Positions 58,466 through 64,000 of a stretch of DNA of 64,000 bases are shown piece after piece (the first letter of the stretch is position 1; each line of letters begins with the position of its first letter). A model generated the notes under the pieces. That model made no database searches. It saw nothing but the letters and a program-made list of their open reading frames with translations, and was not told the origin of the DNA. The stretch spans positions 1 through 64,000 of the forward strand of contig NZ_RXFT01000014.1 in the NCBI RefSeq assembly GCF_003952165.1, in the 5' to 3' direction. The DNA comes from Variovorax guangxiensis. GTDB taxonomy: Bacteria > Pseudomonadota > Gammaproteobacteria > Burkholderiales > Burkholderiaceae_C. A program made the translations under genes and the position numbers.

Positions 58466-58981
58466 TCAGCCAGGCAGCCGCCGGATCATGTAGACCGACT
58501 CGCCCGGGTAGGTGGCAAGCCGGGCCTGCTGCTGCGGGCCATGAGGCAGCGTGGCCGCATAACCTTGGCGCTCCCAGAACCCCACCGACGATTGCACCGA
58601 CACCAGCGTCGACTGCCGCCAGCCGGCATGCAGCGCATGGGCCCAGGCATGGCGCACCAACCGGGGCCCCAGCCCCATGCCCGACGCGTCCGGATGCACC
58701 GCCAGGTCGTGCAGGTAGAGCGAATCGGCCTGCGCCGCCACCTCGAACTCGCCGTGCAGCGGCGTCAGCTTGCCGGCCACCGACGGATAGCCCGCCAGAT
58801 AGGCCCGCACGCCGCCTTCATGTTCCACCACCCAGCCCGTGTGCGGCGCGGCGGCGAGCCGTCTGGCGATGAGCGCGCCGTCTTCCACGAAGCCAGCGCC
58901 GTAGCAGGCAAGCTGGATCGCCAGCACCGCGTCGAGGTCGTCGGTGCGCATGCCGCGCACGATGACGTTGTCGGGCGCCAT
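58466..58981 (-). CDS. GNAT-family N-acetyltransferase
   Basis: 171 residues from ATG 58981. RGMRTDDLDAVLAIQ start, acetyl-CoA loop LHDLAVHPDASGMGLGPRLV and FWERQGYA are GNAT features. Substrate unknown. Its start shares one base with the ABC ATPase stop (TGATG), so it belongs to the transporter operon, which suggests it modifies a transported compound or a by-product. Confidence 0.9.
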   Translation of the reverse strand: MAPDNVIVRGMRTDDLDAVLAIQLACYGAGFVEDGALIARRLAAAPHTGWVVEHEGGVRAYLAGYPSVAGKLTPLHGEFEVAAQADSLYLHDLAVHPDASGMGLGPRLVRHAWAHALHAGWRQSTLVSVQSSVGFWERQGYAATLPHGPQQQARLATYPGESVYMIRRLPG

Positions 58982-59775
58982 CAGGCCAGCAGCAGCTTGT
59001 CGTCGTCCAGCTTCTCGCCGCGGGTCTGCTCGAACATGCGCAGCAGGTCGGGCACGTCGAGGCCCGAGCGCTGCGGTCCGGCCACGTCGAGGATCACCTG
59101 GCCCTCGTGCAGCATCACCGTGCGCGAGCCGTAGTCCAGCGCCTGGCGCATGCTGTGCGTCACCATCATCGCGGTGAGCTGGCCGGCCTCGACGATCTTC
59201 GCGGTCAGCTCCAGCACGAAGGCGGCGGTCTTGGGGTCGAGCGCGGCCGTGTGTTCGTCGAGCAGCAGGATGCGCGAGGGCCTGAGCGATGCCATCAGCA
59301 GGCTCACCGCCTGCCGCTGCCCGCCCGAGAGCAGGCCGATGCGGTCGGCCAGGCGGTTCTCCAGCCCCAGCTTCAGGATCGACAGCTTCTCGCGGAACAT
59401 CTCGCGCAGGTTGCGGTTGAGCGCGAAGCCGAAGGCCCGGCGCTCGCCGCGCTTCCAGGCCAGCGCCATGTTCTCCTCGATGGTCAGCGCCTCGCAGGTG
59501 CCGGCCATCGGGTCCTGGAACACGCGCGCCACCATGCCCGAGCGCTGCCAGGCGTTCATGCGCGTCACGTCCTTGCCGTCGATCTCGATGCGGCCCTTGT
59601 CGACGATCAGGTCGCCGCTCACCGCATTGAGGAAGGTCGACTTGCCCGCGCCGTTCGAGCCGATCACGGTGACGAACTGGCCGGTGGGAATCTCCAGGCT
59701 CAGGCCGCGCAGCACGCGGTTCTCGATCGGCGTGCCCGGGTTGAAGGTCATCTCGAGTTGTTGGGCGCGCAGCAT
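58981..59775 (-). CDS. ABC transporter ATP-binding protein
   Basis: 264 residues. Walker A GSNGAGKSTFLN, signature LLSGGQRQAVSLL, Walker B ILLLDEHTAALDP. Pairs with the permease and solute-binding genes upstream in the same operon, overlapping the permease by one base. Confidence 0.95.
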   Translation of the reverse strand: MLRAQQLEMTFNPGTPIENRVLRGLSLEIPTGQFVTVIGSNGAGKSTFLNAVSGDLIVDKGRIEIDGKDVTRMNAWQRSGMVARVFQDPMAGTCEALTIEENMALAWKRGERRAFGFALNRNLREMFREKLSILKLGLENRLADRIGLLSGGQRQAVSLLMASLRPSRILLLDEHTAALDPKTAAFVLELTAKIVEAGQLTAMMVTHSMRQALDYGSRTVMLHEGQVILDVAGPQRSGLDVPDLLRMFEQTRGEKLDDDKLLLA

Positions 59776-60671
59776 CAGTTCTTCCCCTTGAACAGGCCAC
59801 CCAGCCTGCGCTTGTAGGCGGGCACCAGCAGCGCGAAGGCCACCAGCACGGCGGTCACCAGGTTCAGGTCCTGCGCCTGCAGTCCCATGAAGTCGGTGTT
59901 CAACGCCATCGCGATGAAGAAGCGGTAGAGCAGTGCACCCAGCACGCAGGCCAGCGTGGTGATGACCATGCTGCGCGCCGGAATCAGCGTCTCGCCGATG
60001 ATCACCGCGGCCAGGCCGATCACGATCGTGCCCACGCCCATCGAGATGTCGGCCGTGCCCTGGCTCTGCGCGAACAGCGCGCCGGCCAGTGCCACCAGCG
60101 CGTTCGACAGCGCCAGGCCGGCCATGGTGTGGAAGTCGGTGGAAATGCCCTGCGCCCGCGCCATGCGCGCGTTGCCGCCGGTGGCGCGCATCGCGAGGCC
60201 GGCCTCGGAAGCGAAGAACATGTCGACCACGATCTTCGCGACGACCACGATCAGGAGCAGCAGAAGCGGCTTGGCCCACTGCTCGGGCATGCCGCCGAAG
60301 CTGGCCATGCTGAACACCGTGGGTTCGGTGATGAGCGCCACGTTGGGCTTGCCCATCACGCGCAGGTTGATGGAGTACAGCGCGATCATCACCAGGATGC
60401 TCGCGAGCAGCTGCATGATCTTGAGCTTGACATTGAGCCAGGCCGTGACCCAGCCCGAGGCGGCGCCGGCCACGCAGGCCACTGCGGTGGCGGCGACCGG
60501 ATTCCAGCCCGCCACGATCAGCGTCGCGGCCACGGCAGCGCCCAGCGGGAAGCTGCCGTCCACCGTGAGGTCGGGGAAGTTGATGATGCGGAACGACAGG
60601 AAGACGCCCAGCGCGACCAGCCCGAATATCAGGCCGATCTCGATGGCGCCCAGCGAAGCGATGAGCGACAT
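59775..60671 (-). CDS. ABC transporter permease (DUF534-linked)
   Basis: 298 residues, about eight membrane helices, starts MSLIASLGAIEIGLIFGLVA, includes FRIINFPDLTVDGSFPLGAA. BPD_transp_2 type as in branched-chain-like and TrpXYZ-like systems. Member of the operon with the solute-binding protein upstream (27 bases) and the ATPase downstream. Confidence 0.95.
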   Translation of the reverse strand: MSLIASLGAIEIGLIFGLVALGVFLSFRIINFPDLTVDGSFPLGAAVAATLIVAGWNPVAATAVACVAGAASGWVTAWLNVKLKIMQLLASILVMIALYSINLRVMGKPNVALITEPTVFSMASFGGMPEQWAKPLLLLLIVVVAKIVVDMFFASEAGLAMRATGGNARMARAQGISTDFHTMAGLALSNALVALAGALFAQSQGTADISMGVGTIVIGLAAVIIGETLIPARSMVITTLACVLGALLYRFFIAMALNTDFMGLQAQDLNLVTAVLVAFALLVPAYKRRLGGLFKGKN

Positions 60672-60698
60672 GGGAAGGAGGAAGACGGGTTCGGCTTC

Positions 60699-61679
60699 TT
60701 ACTTCGTGCTCACGACCTTGGCGGTCTTCAGCAGCTCGTCGGACAGCGTCACGCCCTGCAGCCTGGCCGCGCCCGGGTTCACCACCAGCTCGAAGTTGGC
60801 GCTGGTCTGCGACGCGATGGCGCCGGGCTTCTCGCCCTTGAGGATGCGCACCACGACCTTGCCGGTCTGGCGGCCGATGTCGGTGTAGTTCAGGCCCAGT
60901 GCGGCCACGGCGCCGCGCTCGACGGTGGCGGTGTCGGCCGCCACCACCGGCAGCTTGCCCTGCTGCGCCACCTTCACGATGCCCTCGAAGGCCGAGACCA
61001 CGTTGTTGTCGGTGGGCGTGTAGATCACGTCGGCCTTGCCGACCAGGCTCTGCGCGGCGGTGGGCACGTCCACCGTGCGGGCGGCGGCGGCTTCGACCAC
61101 GGTCATGCCGGCGGCCGAGGCGGCCTTCTTGAGCGAGTCGACGATGGCCACCGAGTTGGCTTCGCCGGGGCTGTAGATCACGCCGATGCGCTTGGCGGCG
61201 GGCACCACCTGCTTGATGAGGGCGATGTGCTTTTCCAGCGGCGACAGGTCGGACACGCCCGTCACGTTGGTGCCCGTGGGCTCCCAGCTCTTCACCAGCT
61301 TGGCCGCCACCGGGTCGGTGACCGCCGAGTACACCACCGGAATGCTCTTGGTGGCCGCCACCATGGCCTGCGCCGACGGCGTGGCGATGGCGACGATCGC
61401 ATCGGGCTGGTCGCCCACGTACTTGCGGGCGATCTGGGCGGCGGTGCCCACGTTGCCCTGCGCGCTCTGGTAGGTGAACTTGAGGTTCTTGCCTTCCTCG
61501 TAGCCCGAAGCCTTCAGCTCGGCCTTCACGCCGTCGCGCACCGCGTCCAGCGCCGGGTGCTCGACGATGGCGGTCACGGCCACCGACTTGGTGTCGGCCG
61601 CGAACGAAGGCGCGGCGGCCAGCATGCCGAGGGCCAGGGCCATTGCGCTGAAGGGGGTGCGAAGCAAAGCGTTTTTCAC
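60699..61679 (-). CDS. ABC substrate-binding protein (PF04392, TrpX-like)
   Basis: 326 residues from a GTG at 61679 (VKNALLRT...). Signal peptide FSAMALALGMLAAAPSFAA. Mature domain ADTKSVAVTAIVEHPALDAVRD and ALGLNYTDIGRQTGKVVVRIL match the ABC_sub_bind (DUF534) family whose TrpX members bind aromatic amino acids. Ligand here uncertain. First gene of the ABC/GNAT operon, divergent from the Lrp-type regulator. Confidence 0.93.
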   Translation of the reverse strand: MKNALLRTPFSAMALALGMLAAAPSFAADTKSVAVTAIVEHPALDAVRDGVKAELKASGYEEGKNLKFTYQSAQGNVGTAAQIARKYVGDQPDAIVAIATPSAQAMVAATKSIPVVYSAVTDPVAAKLVKSWEPTGTNVTGVSDLSPLEKHIALIKQVVPAAKRIGVIYSPGEANSVAIVDSLKKAASAAGMTVVEAAAARTVDVPTAAQSLVGKADVIYTPTDNNVVSAFEGIVKVAQQGKLPVVAADTATVERGAVAALGLNYTDIGRQTGKVVVRILKGEKPGAIASQTSANFELVVNPGAARLQGVTLSDELLKTAKVVSTK

Positions 61680-61804
61680 GGGAAAGGGTCTCCGGGTGGG
61701 GATTTGGATGCGTCTGAAGCCGCCGGCGGGTGCCGGCGGCGAGGGATTCAACGGCTGGACATCGCGTCGTGCGGTCCGGGCGCCACGGAGTCTAGATCGT
61801 ACTT

Positions 61805-61876
61805 TGCACAATTAAGGTGCATGAAAGCCTCGGGCTTACCCCGCTTTGCGCCATAAAATTGCATCGATCTGGTGCA
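61805..61876. promoter_or_regulatory. Two similar TGCA...TGCA sites, putative Lrp operators
   Basis: TGCACAATTAAGGTGCA at 61805-61821 and TGCATCGATCTGGTGCA at 61860-61876 are both 17 bases, share TGCA-N8-GTGCA ends, and lie 55 bases apart centre to centre, about five helical turns. They sit in the gap between the divergent ABC operon and the Lrp-type gene. Joint control by the Lrp-type protein is the inference. Confidence 0.5.
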
Positions 61877-61889
61877 TTGGGAGAAGAAA

Positions 61890-62360
61890 TTGCATGACAT
61901 CGCACTCGACCGGATCGACCGGAAGATTCTCGAGCACCTGCAGGCCCACGGCCGGGCCACCAACCTGGAACTGGCGGAGGCAGCCAATCTCTCGCCCGCC
62001 CAGTGCCTGCGGCGCCACCGGCGGCTGGAGGAACTGGGGCTGATCCACGGCTACGCGGCGCGGCTGAACGCGCGCCACATCGGGCTGGGCGTGACCGCCT
62101 TCATCCACGTGACCATGGCGCGCGGCCATGTCGACGAGCTACCCAAGTTCCAGGACCTGATCGCGGACATGAAGCAGATCCTGGAGTGCTACTCGGTGAC
62201 GGGCGACTTCGACTACGTGCTCAAGGTCGTCGCGCACGACCTCGAGTCGCTCTCTCAGTTCCTGATGCACACGCTGATGCACATGCCCGGCGTGTCGGCG
62301 GTGCGCTCCAGCGTTTGCCTCAACGAGATCAAGTTCACCACGGCGCTGCCGCTGGAGTGA
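61890..62360 (+). CDS. Lrp/AsnC-family transcriptional regulator
   Basis: 156 residues from a TTG at 61890, chosen because GGGAG (61879-61883) gives a well spaced ribosome site and HDIALDRIDRKILEHLQAHG fits the family; a GTG at 61872 would add six residues. HTH ATNLELAEAANLSPAQCLRRH, then the RAM effector domain with VTGDFDYVLKVVAHDLES. Likely senses an amino acid and controls the divergent ABC operon and itself. Confidence 0.92.
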   Translation: MHDIALDRIDRKILEHLQAHGRATNLELAEAANLSPAQCLRRHRRLEELGLIHGYAARLNARHIGLGVTAFIHVTMARGHVDELPKFQDLIADMKQILECYSVTGDFDYVLKVVAHDLESLSQFLMHTLMHMPGVSAVRSSVCLNEIKFTTALPLE

Positions 62361-62367
62361 AGGAGGC

Positions 62368-62495
62368 GGGAGCGGACAGCCGAACGCAGAAGGAATACAA
62401 AAACTACGCAGAGGTCGCAGAAGGAGAACCAAAAAAGTTTTCTTCTGCGACCTCTGCGAAACCTTCGCGACTTCTGCGTTCGGCTGTCCGCTCCC
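62368..62495. repeat. Nested long inverted repeat (128 bases)
   Basis: Outer 25-base arms at 62368-62392 and 62471-62495 and inner 17-base arms at 62407-62423 and 62442-62458 are perfect complements, with an AAAAAAG core between. It lies between convergent lrp and the mscS-type gene. It would fold into a long hairpin and may act as a bidirectional terminator, but the arms are far longer than needed. Confidence 0.8.
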
Positions 62496-62517
62496 GATCC
62501 CGCTCCCGATCCCGCCT

Positions 62518-64000
62518 TCAACCCGCCCCGCCAGGCGCCGGCGGCGGTGCCGTCATCACCATCGTCGGCACCGCCAGCGGCAGCGAGGCGTTCTTCAGTT
62601 CGTCGAGGATGGTGAACAGCAGGTCGCTGCGCACGCCGCCCGCGAGCCGGGGGCTCGCCACGTAGGCGATGGCCTGGAAGATCAGGAGCCCGTTCTCGAT
62701 GCCCTCCAGCGTGAGCGAAGGCGCCGGCGTCTCCAGCACGCCCTCGTGCGCCTTGCAGGCCGCGAGGATCAGCTCGCGCACGCGCTGCGCGTCGGTGGTC
62801 AGCGGCATCGGCAGGCGGATCAGCACCCGGCCCTCGGCGTTGGCCAGCGTCATGTTGCGCACGGTCTTCGTGATGAACTCCGAGTTCGGCACGATCAGCG
62901 TCGAGCGGTCGCCCAGCTGGATCTCGGTGGCGCGCACGTTGATGCGCCGCACGTCGCCCTCGGCCGTGCCCAGCACCACCCAGTCGCCCACCTTCACCGG
63001 CTGCTCGGCCAGCAGGATCAGCCCCGAGATGAAGTTCTGCACGATGGCCTGCAGGCCGAAGCCGATGCCCACCGACAGCGCGCTGGCCACCCACGCGATG
63101 CGCTCGATGCCGATGCCCAGCGCCGACAGCGAGAAGGCGATCACCAGGATGCCGCCCACGTAGCCCAGCAGCGTGGTGATGGAGCTCTGCATGCCCGGCT
63201 CGAACTTGGTGTTGGGCAGGTAGCTGCGCGCGAGCCAGCGCTTGAAGATGCGCAGCACCACGAAGCCCACCACGGCCACCGCGACCGCGCTGAGGATCGC
63301 GCCCGGCACCAGCTGGAACTCGCCCACCTTCACGCCGGTGCCGAACTTGCCGCTGCGCTGGAACACCTCGCCCGGCCCCGTGCCCAGCGGCGCGGCCAGC
63401 GCCACCAGCATGTAGAAGAAGAGCGCCACCCGGCTGATCGCCGAGAGCACCGTGGCGGCCTGGTCCAGCGTCTGCGGCGCGAGGTTGAAGCTCTTCTGCA
63501 GCCGCTGGCCGAAGCCGGCGCGAGACGACACCGTGGCCATGAACACGTCGTCCGCGAACTTGAAGAGCACGTAGAAGGCGGCCGCGACGATGCCGCTCCA
63601 GGCCAGCTGCGAGGCCAGGAAGCTCGCGAGCGCCACGTAGCCCAGCGCCACCAGCACCCAGATCGCGATCATCAGCATGCCGATCAGCGCCACCAGCAGG
63701 CCGACCCACATCGGCCGCTCGGGCAAGCCGGCTTCGGCCGCGTCGGCGCGCAGCGGCTTCACGAGGTAGAGCACCGAGGCGACCAGCGCCGTCAGCACCA
63801 GCGCGGTGAGCACGTGCGTGGCCACCACGGCGGCGAAGCTGGCGTCGATGAGCGCGTTGACCTCGGCCGGCGTCCAGGCCAGCACCGCCACCAGCGCCAC
63901 CATCCAGGGCAGGGGCGCGAGCCGGCTGGCCATCTCGTCGGGAATGGGCGGCAGCCGCCACGAGGGCCGGCGCGTGGCCAGCAGCCCGCGGCCCAGCCCG
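62518..64000 (-). CDS. MscS-type mechanosensitive channel, 5' part beyond the window
   Basis: Partial: the frame stays open to the right edge, with a plausible continuation reading GLGRGLLATRRPSWRLPP before the internal Met at 63933, so the start lies beyond 64000. At least 494 residues here. About ten membrane helices, the MscS pore helix region SVGIGFGLQAIVQNFISGL and the beta domain VKVGDWVVLGTAEGDVRRINVRATEIQ. The missing N-terminus is likely a periplasmic extension (DUF3772 kind, inference). Ends close to the long inverted repeat. Confidence 0.92.
   Translation of the reverse strand, partial: GLGRGLLATRRPSWRLPPIPDEMASRLAPLPWMVALVAVLAWTPAEVNALIDASFAAVVATHVLTALVLTALVASVLYLVKPLRADAAEAGLPERPMWVGLLVALIGMLMIAIWVLVALGYVALASFLASQLAWSGIVAAAFYVLFKFADDVFMATVSSRAGFGQRLQKSFNLAPQTLDQAATVLSAISRVALFFYMLVALAAPLGTGPGEVFQRSGKFGTGVKVGEFQLVPGAILSAVAVAVVGFVVLRIFKRWLARSYLPNTKFEPGMQSSITTLLGYVGGILVIAFSLSALGIGIERIAWVASALSVGIGFGLQAIVQNFISGLILLAEQPVKVGDWVVLGTAEGDVRRINVRATEIQLGDRSTLIVPNSEFITKTVRNMTLANAEGRVLIRLPMPLTTDAQRVRELILAACKAHEGVLETPAPSLTLEGIENGLLIFQAIAYVASPRLAGGVRSDLLFTILDELKNASLPLAVPTMVMTAPPPAPGGAG

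Noticed and set aside
62255..63961. Very long open frame antisense-adjacent to the MscS gene and across the inverted repeat
   Set aside because: It is another reading of the GC-rich MscS gene; the MscS frame has clear membrane helices and motifs, this one does not.

Overview
The window is high-GC chromosomal DNA from a betaproteobacterium of the Burkholderiales, most likely Comamonadaceae and close to Variovorax. This rests on gene content and order (pilB-pilC-pilD-coaE-zapD-yacG; rplU-rpmA-obgE-proB; hemA-prfA-prmC-grxD), a Bug-type substrate-binding protein and overall protein style, judged from memory and not by a search. There are no phage, insertion-sequence, CRISPR or rRNA signatures. 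One tRNA (Pro, anticodon CGG) is present. About 61 protein genes are supported; the last one (an MscS-type channel) runs off the right edge.

Layout. 1-2988: an SDR/VOC gene pair divergent from a LysR regulator, then a small exported protein. 3028-6518: a translationally coupled KaiC-like double ATPase and hybrid histidine kinase, with a small DUF3606 protein alongside. 6562-11597: urease cluster ureA-ureJ-ureB-ureC-ureE-ureF-ureG on the minus strand, without a ureD. 11690-16296: a giant NCS1-permease/histidine-kinase/receiver fusion, divergent from ureA and coupled by a 4-base overlap to a LuxR-type response regulator. 16379-22264: an envelope protein, a LysR regulator, then two threonine-synthase-like PLP enzymes, a Bug solute-binding protein and a YheO/DauR-type regulator. 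22386-25974: a YadA-type trimeric autotransporter and an ornithine-cyclodeaminase family enzyme. 26032-31567+: dciA, secA, argJ, a DUF815 ATPase and a MutT-type NUDIX. 32033-39568: two tandem AT3-SGNH acyltransferases and an SGNH/MBOAT pair, lying on either side of yacG-zapD. 39638-44404: coaE, pilD, pilC, pilB, tRNA-Pro. 44456-48619: polyprenyl synthase, rplU, rpmA, obgE, proB. 48685-58061: lipoprotein, rppH, proS, lytic transglycosylase, CorC-like protein, cupin, grxD, prmC, prfA, hemA. 58174-64000: small membrane protein, a GNAT/ABC transporter operon divergent from an Lrp-type regulator, a long nested inverted repeat, and the partial MscS channel.

How it fits together. Much of the window is housekeeping. 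The accessory content falls into three themes. The first is nitrogen scavenging: the urease operon faces a permease-kinase that could sense purine, hydantoin or allantoin-type compounds. The second is amino-acid catabolism: two PLP enzymes, a Bug protein, a DauR-like regulator, and a cyclodeaminase. The third is surface modification: two AT3-SGNH enzymes and an MBOAT/SGNH pair, apparently inserted at two points of an otherwise conserved pil-coaE-zapD-yacG-argJ-secA block. The most distinctive items are the permease-kinase next to urease, the KaiC-kinase operon, the paired acylation cassettes, and several sharp palindromic operators in divergent promoters.
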